Shown here: in pieces, positions 24,110-32,910 of the stretch | Numbering within the stretch: position 1 is the first letter of the stretch | Layout of the letters: each line of letters opens with the position of its first letter | Assembly: GCA_947167715.1 (NCBI GenBank) | Contig: CAMVJD010000003.1 | Coordinates: forward strand, 55,469-119,468 | Length of the DNA: 64,000 nt | Direction of reading: 5' to 3' | Origin: an uncultured Eubacteriaceae bacterium | Lineage (GTDB): Bacteria; Bacillota; Clostridia; Lachnospirales; CAG-274 | Notes under the pieces: model-generated | What the model was told of the DNA's origin: nothing | The model's database searches: none | The model's input: the letters and a program-made list of their open reading frames with translations, nothing else | Translations under genes and position numbers: made by a program

Positions 24110-24892
24110 TCAGCCTTCGATTACATCATTTTCGGCAACTATCTCCGTCATATCAACGGAAAGCTCATGCTTAATGGTCTCATCGGAAGAAATAGCCCTT
24201 AAGGATTCTGTTTTCAAGGGTGCATATTTGAGCAGTTTTTTGATAGCTGTCTTTTTAGCCATAGACTCAAAATCTGTAGTCCATGGGGAATATTTGCTGT
24301 TGATTCCTTGTGAAAAGCGTTCGGCGTGTTGGATAACATCATCCCTCGACATTACCTCGAAACCATAGCCGCCGTTTTGGAGCTTGTAGACAGCATAAAC
24401 AGCTATCATCTCACCACGATCAGCAAGAGAGGGTTTGTGATATAGCTTTGCATCAAGACCAAGAGTGTATTCAAACACGTCATTTTCATAGACGATCTGG
24501 GCTTGTATGGTCTGTACATTTTCGTTTCTGTAGACCAAATCAAGCATCCCTTTATAACCCAGGATGAATTTACATTCAGTTTTATCCTTGCTCTTGTAAG
24601 GAATAAGGTAGGCCTGTCCGAGTGGGGTATTGGGTTCAAGACCCAGTTGCGCAGCATTCATAAGTGCTGTTATAAATGACATTTTTGTACATTCAAGCAG
24701 CTGCTTGTTGGTGTTTAAAGCAGATAAAGCCATTCTTGTAAATCTTTCGGGCGATATTACAGAAGGTAAGGCTTTCTTTATTTCGGGCTGCATGGCTTTT
24801 ATGGTATCTGCAATAGACATTTCCTTTGTGACCTTTACCTCTGTTGGTGGTGCTTCTGCTTTTTGCGCCAAAGTTTCTTTAAAATCAGCCAT
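24110..24892 (-). CDS. recT: RecT-family single-strand annealing protein
   Basis: The 260-residue protein aligns well with RecT: SPERFTRMALSALNTN, shortened, ECTKMSFITALMNAAQLGLEP (given in part), LGQAYLIPY, ILGYKGMLDLVYRN and GINSKYSPWTTDFESMAKKT in part. RecT binds ssDNA and anneals complementary strands in recombination-dependent replication of phages and integrative elements. It is encoded 12 bases after a YqaJ-type exonuclease, forming the usual exonuclease-annealase pair. AGGAGGTGTGA precedes the ATG. Confidence 0.92.
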   Translation of the reverse strand: MADFKETLAQKAEAPPTEVKVTKEMSIADTIKAMQPEIKKALPSVISPERFTRMALSALNTNKQLLECTKMSFITALMNAAQLGLEPNTPLGQAYLIPYKSKDKTECKFILGYKGMLDLVYRNENVQTIQAQIVYENDVFEYTLGLDAKLYHKPSLADRGEMIAVYAVYKLQNGGYGFEVMSRDDVIQHAERFSQGINSKYSPWTTDFESMAKKTAIKKLLKYAPLKTESLRAISSDETIKHELSVDMTEIVAENDVIEG

Positions 24893-24904
24893 AAATCACA
24901 CCTC

Positions 24905-25837
24905 CTAAACGGTTTTGACTGTGAAACGTCTTGAACTGCTGGGCTTTAGAAATTGCTTGTAGATATCGGGCATTTCGAGTTTTAGTTTAGCTGTATCTAT
25001 CTTATTGGAAATAACATTTTTCCAACTTACAATAAAGCTTTGATTTTCTGAAATTTCCGCATCCTGCATATAGGTCTTTATCTGTTGGTCAATGGCATTT
25101 TTTTCTGTGTTCAGCTTATCAAGCAGTTCGTCTATCTCTTGCCTGCGTTTTAATTGAGAATCAAAACCGACCAAAGGCACAGACTTACCCTCGCAACTGT
25201 CTGCAAAGTGAGCCTTAATAAACTCTTCCGCTGACTTACTTCCATCAGGTATAGGCATTTCTTTGACAAGTACATTATTTTCCCAAAACTGCTGCTCTAT
25301 ACGAACGAGGTTTTCAATTATCTCCTCATCCCTTTCAAGTTTTATGTACTTGAACTCCTTGCCGTAGATAATAACAGCAAGATACCATGCATCCATGCCC
25401 ATGACCGCCATGTAGTGATAACACTGGGCGAGATAGTGTGCAGGGATCTTCCCGTCCTGCCATTTGTCGAAAGAGTAGGGTGAAGCGGTTTTGCACTCAA
25501 GCCCTGCATTCTCCCCAATTATAAGCCTGTCAACATCAGCCAGCATAAAAGGATATTTTTCATTTACATACATGGCATTGCTGCGGCGAACTTTCAGCCC
25601 TGTTTCCTCACAAAACCTCTGCGCCACATAGTCCTCTAAATCTCGTCCTTGCCTCATGGCTTCGTTGTCAAAATCGGATATCTCTTCTGTGGCCTTGTCA
25701 ACAAATACGTCCAAAGCGGAACGATAGGGATTAACACCGCAAACAGCACCTGCATCCGACCCGCCAATACCGTTCTTGCGAAGTTTCAGCCATTCTTCTT
25801 TGGGTAAGCCTTTTGTCTTTGCATAAACCTTGCACAT
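24905..25837 (-). CDS. YqaJ-type (lambda exonuclease-like) recombinase nuclease
   Basis: The 310-residue protein belongs to the YqaJ viral-recombinase nucleases. Visible motifs are RKNGIGGSDAGAVCG near the N-terminus, the metal-binding MLADVDRLI aspartate and ECKTAS (E-x-K) pair, and AQCYHYMAV. It would resect one strand of double-stranded DNA ends so that the adjacent RecT can anneal the other. A coiled-coil C-terminal tail follows the nuclease domain. The ATG at 25837 lies just behind a small gene ending at 25842, so the three minus-strand genes likely form one operon. Confidence 0.9.
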   Translation of the reverse strand: MCKVYAKTKGLPKEEWLKLRKNGIGGSDAGAVCGVNPYRSALDVFVDKATEEISDFDNEAMRQGRDLEDYVAQRFCEETGLKVRRSNAMYVNEKYPFMLADVDRLIIGENAGLECKTASPYSFDKWQDGKIPAHYLAQCYHYMAVMGMDAWYLAVIIYGKEFKYIKLERDEEIIENLVRIEQQFWENNVLVKEMPIPDGSKSAEEFIKAHFADSCEGKSVPLVGFDSQLKRRQEIDELLDKLNTEKNAIDQQIKTYMQDAEISENQSFIVSWKNVISNKIDTAKLKLEMPDIYKQFLKPSSSRRFTVKTV

Positions 25838-25841
25838 AAAC

Positions 25842-26003
25842 TCACCCCTTTCCCTTGTCGGTAACTACATCGTGCAAAATTTCGATCGTAGTCACAACTA
25901 CAGCACCGATCACACGCCCAACGCCAATAAGCGTCCTTCCAACGACCTTGGCACCTGTTTTGACGGTTTCCTTGTCAATATTGAGTTTCTTGTTTGTTTC
26001 CAT
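25842..26003 (-). CDS. Small hypothetical protein with hydrophobic segment
   Basis: This 53-residue protein starts at the ATG at 26003, behind AAAGGAGATG; a longer frame upstream lacks a ribosome site. It has a charged N-terminal part and a Gly/Val-rich hydrophobic segment (VGRTLIGVGRVIGAVVVTTI), possibly one membrane or amphipathic helix. It is the first gene of the exonuclease-RecT operon. Function unknown. Confidence 0.6.
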   Translation of the reverse strand: METNKKLNIDKETVKTGAKVVGRTLIGVGRVIGAVVVTTIEILHDVVTDKGKG

Positions 26004-26501
26004 AGGTATACATCTCCTTTTTGATAAAATTTTTTTAATGGAACGCAGAGATAATATATCTATAAAAAACAGATAATTACGTTTGCAAACAATAATCACG
26101 AAAAAAGAGAAAAATTGGATATAAAAATAATTGATGTAACTTGGCAGAAAAGTATCCTTTCAGAATGTGACAGCGGAGTTTTATGACATAAAACCCAATA
26201 TACCTTTCCGAACGGAATATTCCTGCGTGCAGACTAACAATGGCGGAATCGCAGATGGTTTTGCTTATGGCAAAATGTTAATCTCTTTTCGCCGTTTCAT
26301 TCCATAGCTTTTTAGCACGGCGTGTATCATAAATGTACTAATGTTTTGCATGGCTTTTATGAGATCGTTAATAGTTCGAGAGAGTGTGAAGTGGCTATAC
26401 GTTAAAAAAGATTTATCAGTGGTATTTTTGTTGACGGATACTGTGTTTTTAATAGAACTGCTCCCCGATAATCAAGTCGAACGGGGAGCAGATTTTCATA
26501 T
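26004..26501. other. Gene-free region between two minus-strand operons, with terminator at 26458-26491
   Basis: About 500 bases have no gene I can support. Near the left-hand gene start the sequence is promoter-like and AT-rich. CTGCTCCCC (26458-26466) pairs exactly with GGGGAGCAG (26483-26491), a hairpin 11 bases past the stop at 26502 that probably ends the minus-strand gene. The middle (26120-26440) reads like decayed coding sequence, with several stops in each frame, but no family was recognised. Confidence 0.5.
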
Positions 26502-27767
26502 TTAAACATTAAAAGCATCAAAGTCGATTTTGTCGATTTGGACAGCTTTTAAATCGTACAATAGCCACAGTATCTGCGGAAGCTCCAAATGTATACAGCG
26601 CTTGATAAGTTCTGCGATTTGTGGCCGGATCTTAACCTTTTTATAAATTCTTTTTTCGTATTCGCCTATTGTTTTTAAAATCTCCGTGTTCCCGCAGCAG
26701 GTGGAACGGCATTTCAGCAATAAAGCATAGCTTAAGTAATAGGATGATACAGCATAAGCCGTAATGGCAATATATAACAGAGATAATGATACCTCTGTCA
26801 GATTGGTGTATTCTGCGCAGCTGCAAATATAGCCCTGTATCAGTAAATATAAAAATTTTGAATATGTAACGGCATCTTTCAGCTGTTCCCGATATGATTG
26901 CAGAAAATCATACTTATCGTAATTAAGTCCAAGGCCTGTGTTAAACTCGTTGAGTTGATAGGCTATAATGTCACGCCACTTATAAACTGTATCCCTAAAA
27001 GGCTCGTTGTTGTAAATATTTTTTCTGCAAGAGACAAATTCGACGTTACCTTTATAAAGATATTTCAAGCAAGAATATTTATAATCCAATGCCGCAGAAA
27101 AAACGGCATTGCCAAGAGGGCCGCTGTAAGCGAGGTAGCCCATACGCATATAGCTGTCATAAATAAAAGCGTCTTCTCCCTTGTGCGTGAATGATAAATA
27201 TGTCCTGGCTGTTTCACGAAGGCTTTGTGAATCAGTATCTACATAAGAAATCGATTTGAGCGGAATACGAATGTTATCTTTTGAAAGTTCTCCCGTATTG
27301 ATATATGTTATATCGGGGTCGCTGTGGCCGTACAAATGTTCTTCTGCCAGTCTTTTACCCATATTGTATCTTTCTGTAAACTGTGGTGGGATATATGTTG
27401 TTTTAAATAGCAGCCATTCAACTGTGTAAATTTTACCTTCAATATTAAGCACTTTAAATACGGATATAAGCTGACAGGGGTCGTTTGACAGGATATTTGT
27501 TTCCGGATCGTCGCTTTTCCAATCTTGAAACGCAATATGTCCCTGCAGTTTTATTTCCCCCAAACAGGCAGAAATAAAATACTGCTCCGAAGAATAATCC
27601 GGCTTGAAGTCAAAATCCGCGGATAACCTGTATACTATGTTGTTGGCGCTGCTATCGTTGAGCTTATGGGGCTCCGTGTTTAAGTTCACACATTTAAAAG
27701 GTGAAGGCAGTGCGGTCAAACAAACATAAGGAAAGGCAGCCGACGGGGCTTTGATATTTTGGATCAT
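26502..27767 (-). CDS. Hypothetical protein, C-terminal part of a frameshifted gene
   Basis: This 421-residue frame is rich in Tyr, Ser and Leu and has no recognised domain; residues 300-345 are hydrophobic (LYLLIQGYICSC and VSLSLLYIAITAYAVSSYY) and may be helices packed in the core or membrane. Although ATG at 27767 can serve as a start, the frame stays open upstream to about 27991, encoding a Pro/Ser/Thr-rich linker (DVPADVPSDDGPVSTSTEK), and joins the gene at 27953-28630 through a one-base shift in an A7 run. The intact product would be about 710 residues. Function unknown. Confidence 0.5.
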   Translation of the reverse strand: MIQNIKAPSAAFPYVCLTALPSPFKCVNLNTEPHKLNDSSANNIVYRLSADFDFKPDYSSEQYFISACLGEIKLQGHIAFQDWKSDDPETNILSNDPCQLISVFKVLNIEGKIYTVEWLLFKTTYIPPQFTERYNMGKRLAEEHLYGHSDPDITYINTGELSKDNIRIPLKSISYVDTDSQSLRETARTYLSFTHKGEDAFIYDSYMRMGYLAYSGPLGNAVFSAALDYKYSCLKYLYKGNVEFVSCRKNIYNNEPFRDTVYKWRDIIAYQLNEFNTGLGLNYDKYDFLQSYREQLKDAVTYSKFLYLLIQGYICSCAEYTNLTEVSLSLLYIAITAYAVSSYYLSYALLLKCRSTCCGNTEILKTIGEYEKRIYKKVKIRPQIAELIKRCIHLELPQILWLLYDLKAVQIDKIDFDAFNV

Positions 27768-27952
27768 TGCCTCAAGAGAGTATTTCTTATATGTATGCCG
27801 GCTTATTGTCGTATTATCGGGTTTGTTTTGAGGATGTTCGTTTTGCTTCGGAAGTGCGGGTAATGTTTCGGGGGTATCACTTTTTTCTGTACTTGTCGAA
27901 ACGGGACCATCATCGCTCGGAACATCGGCAGGGACGTCTTTGTAATTGCCGT

Positions 27953-28630
27953 TTATTGCGACATCTTCGGGCTTAAGCCTCTCAATAACAAATTTTTTTC
28001 GTGTACTTTTTTTGTTGGCTCGTTGACCAAAACTTCGATCAGGCTTCTGCCTTTTGTATTCTCGGGGTGTGTTTTGATGACGTAATGAAGTATTCCGAGG
28101 ACGAATGGGTCAAATTCAATGGTTTTCATTTCTAATACTTCTTTTTTGCTTATAGGTACCCCATTTCTTTTAACGTAAAATTCAGAGCCTTTCTTTACTG
28201 ATTTGTCCTTTCTTAATATTTCCATTACTTTTTTTATGAATTGCTCTTGTTTTGTATTATTGTCAGTAAGAAAATTATCGATAAAATATATTGTACGTAA
28301 GAGTGGCTCATTATAGTCAGTTTCTACTTCTTGTATCAATTTGTCAATGGCATCAGCATTTGCAAAAGGTAGCTTGCCTAATGGTTTGTCAACACAATTT
28401 TTTAATTTTGATACTTGTACAGAGAAGGAACTGTTAGAATTTGTGTCGAAATCGCCGATACTTGGTAGTTCACCATAAAATAATTCATAGAGACCAAGCA
28501 TGAGTTCAATGTCACCCAATTTTTTTTTGGCATTAAAGTCTATTTTTGTTTTGTGTGATTCTCTTCTAATGTCATTTATTAATGTAAAAAATACTCCGCT
28601 CGAAAAATAATAATCATTTTTATTCTCCAT
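27953..28630 (-). CDS. Hypothetical protein, N-terminal part of a frameshifted gene
   Basis: About 225 residues start at the ATG at 28630, behind GGAAGTG. No family is recognised; the chain is charged and helical, with a KLGDIELMLGLYELFYGELP segment. The last codons (NLLLRGLSPKMSQ) are out of frame: the A7 run at 27993-27999 contains the heptamer A-AAA-AAT in exact -1 slippage phase, and the -1 frame continues as FVIERLKPEDVAINGNYKDV into the downstream gene. Programmed frameshifting, a pseudogene or a miscalled homopolymer are all possible. Confidence 0.5.
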   Translation of the reverse strand: MENKNDYYFSSGVFFTLINDIRRESHKTKIDFNAKKKLGDIELMLGLYELFYGELPSIGDFDTNSNSSFSVQVSKLKNCVDKPLGKLPFANADAIDKLIQEVETDYNEPLLRTIYFIDNFLTDNNTKQEQFIKKVMEILRKDKSVKKGSEFYVKRNGVPISKKEVLEMKTIEFDPFVLGILHYVIKTHPENTKGRSLIEVLVNEPTKKVHEKNLLLRGLSPKMSQ

Positions 28631-28696
28631 TTTGTTCACTTCCTTTTCATTACGCATAAAAAAAACGGCTTAATCATCGGTTTTTTTAGAGCATTT

Positions 28697-28736
28697 AAAA
28701 TTAAATAAAATTAAACGGAATTAAGTGAAATTAGGT
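28697..28736. repeat. Four phased 10-bp direct repeats, iteron-like
   Basis: Four units, AAAATTAAAT, AAAATTAAAC, GGAATTAAGT and GAAATTAGGT, follow each other without gaps, one per helical turn. A replication initiator or regulator could bind them on one DNA face. They lie about 850 bases before the SF3 helicase gene. Confidence 0.6.
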
Positions 28737-28948
28737 AGACATATTTCACAATTAAGTTCAATATAGCTGTAGACCCGGAAAACATAGTGCTTATTTAGAG
28801 CATCTCGTGGTCAGTATAATCGCCCTTGTGTAAAATTTCTGATGTCTTCATTATATCACGAAAGCTACAACAGGGCAACCATTTAGCTACATATAAGGGA
28901 GAATGACGAGAGGAGTGGTCGCCTTGATTTGAGTGAGTGTACTGCCTT

Positions 28949-28977
28949 TTGCGGCAGAAAAAAACAGATACTATAAT
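28949..28977 (+). promoter_or_regulatory. Promoter of the 29017 gene and helicase operon
   Basis: TTGCGG, 17 bases and TATAAT stand 40 bases before the ATG at 29017. The -35 box is partial, the -10 exact. Confidence 0.55.
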
Positions 28978-29016
28978 TATAAATGACTAATAATACTCAA
29001 AAAGGAGGAACATAAC

Positions 29017-29553
29017 ATGTTTAGTAAATTAAATGATTATATCGAAAGTATGAAAGCCGGTAATAAGAAAATCTATGCAATCCGTTCTCATTCAGACGGT
29101 CACCCCGTATTTATGAGCAGCAGTAAGGCCTTTGAATTTAAGCACCTTATGGCAGTCGGCTCCGACATCAACGGTGACACATTCTATTATGATGCAGCAG
29201 GCGATCAGAGCAGTAATGATTTTGGATTTGAACTTGTTATTAAGGATAATCAGAAAATTATTGTAACCCTTGATAACAGGACGGGTTATTATGGTAGTTT
29301 TAAGAGTTACGATCCTGAAGCTGAAGAACCTGAAGATATGTTTGAAACCGAAGTTCCGTTAGATAAACTTACTGTATACCTTAAGTACTCTAAGAAAAGC
29401 TGCATTTTGTTCTACAGTAAGGATGCAGAACAGATCTCGAGCATTAAATATGATAATACAAATGGCGATGCACTTGAGCCTATGATTCAGCTCTACCTTG
29501 ACGGTTTGAAGATGATCGATATCCGTGATGAAAGAGGTGAGAGCAATGGCTAA
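29017..29553 (+). CDS. Hypothetical protein coupled to the element helicase
   Basis: This 178-residue protein is preceded by AAAGGAGG and overlaps the start of the SF3 helicase gene by 8 bases, so the two are co-translated. It is acidic, with no membrane segment or recognised domain. A role in replication or in helicase loading is plausible from its position only. Confidence 0.6.
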   Translation: MFSKLNDYIESMKAGNKKIYAIRSHSDGHPVFMSSSKAFEFKHLMAVGSDINGDTFYYDAAGDQSSNDFGFELVIKDNQKIIVTLDNRTGYYGSFKSYDPEAEEPEDMFETEVPLDKLTVYLKYSKKSCILFYSKDAEQISSIKYDNTNGDALEPMIQLYLDGLKMIDIRDERGESNG

Positions 29554-31534
29554 ACATCGTAGTTCAAATAACAGAGTGGTATCTCCCGGCATTTTTGCCG
29601 GGGGTAGCACTGCAAATACAGCTGTAAAGAAGCACGAAACTAATATGTCTTCTCTTATTTTCCTCGAAGATGAGGATGGTGAAGCCGAAGACTCAGATAC
29701 TTTAGATGATGTTTTTGCATCGCTTGAAGATGAAGAGACAGAAATCGAAGAAGTAACATCATACCTTTCGTATCTCGAAGACTCAGATACTTTAGATTAT
29801 GTTTTCGCATCGCTTGAAGAAGACGAGACCGAATCCGAAACGGTAACTTCTTCCCTTGCTTTCCTTGAAGATGAGGACGGCGAGGTCGAGGACTACAATA
29901 CTTTAGATGAGGTTTTCGCATCACCAAAAGAAGACGAGACCGAAACCGAAACGGTAACTTCTTCCCTTGCTTTCCTTGAAGATGAGGACGGCGAGGTCGA
30001 GGACTACAATACTTTAGATGAGGTTTTCGCATCACCAAAAGAAGACGAGATCGAATCCGAAACGGTAACTTCTTCTCTTGCCTTCCTTGAAGATGAGAAT
30101 GGCGAGGCAAGCAAAAGCCCTTCACTTGACGAGGTCCTTAATTCTCTTGATGATGCCGATGAATCAGCTGCACTTAAAGAATTATTAGACGCAGATGTCA
30201 AGAAAAGCGTTGGTGTCAATAAGCAACAGGTATCATCTGATAAAGAATCGGGAATTCCGCCGCTGTATAAATGTTCAACTCTTCTGACCAGCAGACACAA
30301 GTTTGCGTTTATTGAGGAAAACATTATGGCATACAACGGGATATGTTACGATTTAGTACAGGAGGATGACATAATAAGGATATATTGTGAAAAGGTCGAT
30401 CCTACACTCGGTGGTTCCGCATCACTTACCCCTCTTTCTAACGTATTTAAGTTTATGAAAGCGGCAAGAATCGGAATCCCTACTGTGGATAACACGGAAA
30501 ATCGACGCATTATTGTTATGAAAAATGGCGTATATGACTGTGAAAAAAGGCAGTTTCGTCCACACTCTCCGGATATTTATGCTACTTCATACATAAATGT
30601 GGATTATGTCGAAACAAGTAAGACACCAAAGGAATTTGACCGTTTTTTACGCTATACCTTTGATAACGACCCAATATTGATAGATCTTGCGTACTATGTA
30701 ATGGGCTATTTTATTATGCAGTCAAATGAGCTGAAATCATTCTTCTACCTTGGCACTGCTGCAAACAGCGGCAAGTCATTATACGGTAATTTTCTGCAGA
30801 GTCTGTATCCCAGAAAGTATGTAAGTAATGTCCCTATCTATGATTTGAACAAAAACTTCGGCCTTCAGAACCTGCTTGGCTCTGCGGCAAATTTTTCACT
30901 GGAAATGCCGGGTAAAGTACTTAACGAAACGGCTGTATCCCGCTTGAAAAATTTATGCGGCGGCGGTGATCGTATACATATTGATGTAAAATTAAAGGCT
31001 CCTGTGGACTATTATTGCCATGCTAAGTTTATGTATGCATCTAACTTCAGCTTGAAGATAAAGGGTTCCGATCCGGCTTTCTGGGAACGAGTTGTATATT
31101 TGCCGTTTACTAAAACTGTTCCCGAAGAAGAACGTGATCTTTCTTTAGCCAAAAAGTTTGAAAAAGAGAAAGAGCTTATTATCCGCAAAGCGATCCGCTA
31201 CGCTTGCGACTTTGTAGATGGCGGTATGCAGTTTCCGAAGCATCCGTTAGCTGAGGCAACTTTAGCTGAATGGTCTTCAAATGAGAATGCGACAGTAGAT
31301 GCTTTTCTACAGGCTAAATGCAAGCTGGGTCCCGAATATAAGGGCGAACATCTTGAAAAGCTTTATGCTTGCTACTGCGTTTTCTGTGAGGAAAGAAATG
31401 CTGCACCTATCGGAAAAATTATATTCAGTCAATATTTACAGACTCATTATAAACTTAAGTATAAGAAAATTTACTATGCCGACAGGGATAAAAAGCGAGA
31501 GAATGGTTTGAGCAATATAGTTCTTTTGGCTTAA
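29546..31534 (+). CDS. D5-like SF3 helicase with acidic N-terminal tandem repeats
   Basis: The last 400 residues of this 662-residue protein match the phage/plasmid D5-type (P4 primase C-terminal, superfamily 3) helicases: YLGTAANSGKSLYGNFL is Walker A near 400, followed by FSLEMPGKVLNE, KFMYASNFSLK and FWERVVYLPF. Residues about 34-210 consist of 37-residue acidic repeats (LEDEDGEVEDYNTLDEVFAS type), five copies with one shortened, two of them almost identical at DNA level. No primase motif is present. It probably unwinds DNA for replication of the integrated element, while the acidic repeats could recruit partners. The start at 29546 follows AGAGGTGAG; an upstream ATG at 29525 has no ribosome site. 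Confidence 0.75.
   Translation: MAKHRSSNNRVVSPGIFAGGSTANTAVKKHETNMSSLIFLEDEDGEAEDSDTLDDVFASLEDEETEIEEVTSYLSYLEDSDTLDYVFASLEEDETESETVTSSLAFLEDEDGEVEDYNTLDEVFASPKEDETETETVTSSLAFLEDEDGEVEDYNTLDEVFASPKEDEIESETVTSSLAFLEDENGEASKSPSLDEVLNSLDDADESAALKELLDADVKKSVGVNKQQVSSDKESGIPPLYKCSTLLTSRHKFAFIEENIMAYNGICYDLVQEDDIIRIYCEKVDPTLGGSASLTPLSNVFKFMKAARIGIPTVDNTENRRIIVMKNGVYDCEKRQFRPHSPDIYATSYINVDYVETSKTPKEFDRFLRYTFDNDPILIDLAYYVMGYFIMQSNELKSFFYLGTAANSGKSLYGNFLQSLYPRKYVSNVPIYDLNKNFGLQNLLGSAANFSLEMPGKVLNETAVSRLKNLCGGGDRIHIDVKLKAPVDYYCHAKFMYASNFSLKIKGSDPAFWERVVYLPFTKTVPEEERDLSLAKKFEKEKELIIRKAIRYACDFVDGGMQFPKHPLAEATLAEWSSNENATVDAFLQAKCKLGPEYKGEHLEKLYACYCVFCEERNAAPIGKIIFSQYLQTHYKLKYKKIYYADRDKKRENGLSNIVLLA
29648..30150 (+). 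repeat. 111-bp tandem repeats inside the helicase gene
   Basis: The unit is 111 bp (37 codons). Anchors GACGAGAC/T recur at 29822, 29933 and 30044; the two central units differ at only a few bases, while the first two units are more diverged and one lacks 7 codons. Copy number could vary by recombination without changing the frame. Confidence 0.8.
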
Positions 31535-31649
31535 ACAGCGGCATTGGATAGTATAGTTTGGTATTGGAGATATATACTATATAAGATGTAAAATGTAGAA
31601 ACTTGCGTGTTTAAGCGTGCTTAACGGTGGTGACACTAATCTTAAGGGG

Positions 31650-31895
31650 GTGAGCCGAGTGCTTATCGAAAGTAACGAGCAATTCAAGTGCGTGAGCGTT
31701 TGGCTCACCAAGGCCGAGGGCAATGACGAGGCTGTTAAGGCTAAACTTGAAGAAATATTTGCCAAGTACAAGGGAACTAAGTGGAAGGTCGCGGTTATGT
31801 ATTCGGGCAATGAAGACCTGTATGATATGGCCGAGGGGCTTGTAATGCACAACAAAGACCTTGCAGAACGCGATGATAAGGCTATAGGCTTTTAG
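31650..31895 (+). CDS. Small conserved hypothetical protein of mobile elements
   Basis: An 81-residue protein beginning MSRVLIESNEQFK resembles small proteins of unknown function that recur in integrative elements of Clostridia (start, VSVWLTKAEGND, then KYKGTKWKVAVMYSG, and HNKDLAE). The GTG at 31650 fits family length; a second GTG at 31659 has better spacing from AAGGGGG and may be used. It is followed by a terminator hairpin. No function known. Confidence 0.6.
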   Translation: MSRVLIESNEQFKCVSVWLTKAEGNDEAVKAKLEEIFAKYKGTKWKVAVMYSGNEDLYDMAEGLVMHNKDLAERDDKAIGF

Positions 31896-31920
31896 CGGGC
31901 AAAAATTAAAGATTCTCAAT

Positions 31921-31950
31921 AAACCCTGTTTTCAAACGAAGGCAGGGTTT
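31921..31950 (+). terminator. Terminator hairpin after the small conserved gene
   Basis: AAACCCTG pairs with CAGGGTTT over a 14-nt loop, then ACTTTTTG follows. It lies 25 bases past the stop. Confidence 0.6.
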
Positions 31951-32040
31951 ACTTTTTGCAAAAACACCATTAAAGACATTACTCCAAAACGCCATTATGC
32001 TGAAAGTCAGTTTTGAATTTTATGTCCTATAAAAATTATA

Positions 32041-32069
32041 TTGCTTTTATAACGGTATAGGTATATAAT
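32041..32069 (+). promoter_or_regulatory. Promoter of the Rpn-type nuclease gene
   Basis: TTGCTT, 17 bases and TATAAT end 31 bases before the ATG at 32101. Confidence 0.55.
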
Positions 32070-32100
32070 GTAATTAAAGAAACGAAAGTTGGTGATAAAG

Positions 32101-32910
32101 ATGTGTTCAGCAGAACAAAGCCGCCGCAGGGCTGAGGAAGCGTTAAAGAAACTCCGCCCAATAGATGATAATTTTTTCAGAGAATTATTCAGAGATAATA
32201 TTGAACTGACAGAGTTTGTCCTGCGCATTTTTATGGATAAACCCGACTTGAAAGTAACCGAGCAGGAGACACAGTATGATTTAAAAAGACTGTTGGGTGC
32301 AAGGTCAATTTGTCTTGATGTAAAGGCAACTGATGCGGACGGCCGAAAAATAAATATCGAAGTGCAAAGAAGCACGGCAGGCGCAGAACCGCACCGTGCG
32401 AGATACCACCTCTCCGCTCTTGATGTCGAACATCTTGACGCAAAGCAAAAATTTTCGGAGCTGCCTGAAACATACATAATTTTTATAACTGAAACGGATA
32501 TTTTCGGCGCAAATGAAGCTATATACCCGGTAGAGCGCATAAACACCAAAACGAATAAACTTTTTAATGACGGGGAGCATATTATATACATAAATGCCTC
32601 GTACAAAGACGATACAACACCGCTTGGAAAATTACTTCACGATTTTCTGTGCAGCGACCCCAATGAAATGAAAACGCCCGAGTTGGCGGAACGAACACGC
32701 ACCTTTAAAGAAACGCCGAAAGGAGTGAGCTATATGTGTGAAATTATTGAAAAATTACAGGAAGAAAGCGCACTTGAAAAGTCAAGAGAAATTGCATTAA
32801 ATCTTTTAAAAGCCGGGCAAACCATAACTTTTGTTGCATCTATGACAAAATTATCATTTGATCTTGTAAAACAGCTTGCTGTAGATAACAACATTGCCTA
32901 TACCGTTTAA
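32101..32910 (+). CDS. Rpn/PD-(D/E)XK nuclease family protein (transposase-like)
   Basis: The 269-residue protein belongs to the PDDEXK_2/Rpn group, once annotated as transposases and shown for E. coli RpnA to be DNA nucleases promoting RecA-independent recombination. Motifs: LRPIDDNFFRELF at the N-terminus, KATDADGRKINIEVQ, shortened, with the D...E-x-Q active site, and ARYHLSALD. A C-terminal helical tail (REIALNLLKAGQTITFVA) is typical. Start at the ATG at 32101 behind GGTGAT. A strong 17-bp terminator follows at once, so the gene is a monocistronic unit. Confidence 0.85.
   Translation: MCSAEQSRRRAEEALKKLRPIDDNFFRELFRDNIELTEFVLRIFMDKPDLKVTEQETQYDLKRLLGARSICLDVKATDADGRKINIEVQRSTAGAEPHRARYHLSALDVEHLDAKQKFSELPETYIIFITETDIFGANEAIYPVERINTKTNKLFNDGEHIIYINASYKDDTTPLGKLLHDFLCSDPNEMKTPELAERTRTFKETPKGVSYMCEIIEKLQEESALEKSREIALNLLKAGQTITFVASMTKLSFDLVKQLAVDNNIAYTV

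Larger units (their letters stand above)
28658..29016. other. Gene-free divergent region with iteron-like repeats and promoter
   Basis: The 359-bp gap between the minus-strand hypothetical gene and the plus-strand 29017 gene holds four 10-bp repeats (28697-28736) and a promoter at 28949-28977, listed separately. It contains no gene. Its place upstream of a helicase operon makes it a candidate replication origin or regulatory region of the element. Confidence 0.5.

Noticed and set aside
29648..30150. Tandem repeats considered as CRISPR or minisatellite
   Set aside because: The 111-bp period keeps the reading frame and has no unique spacers, so it is a protein repeat. No CRISPR array was seen anywhere in the window.
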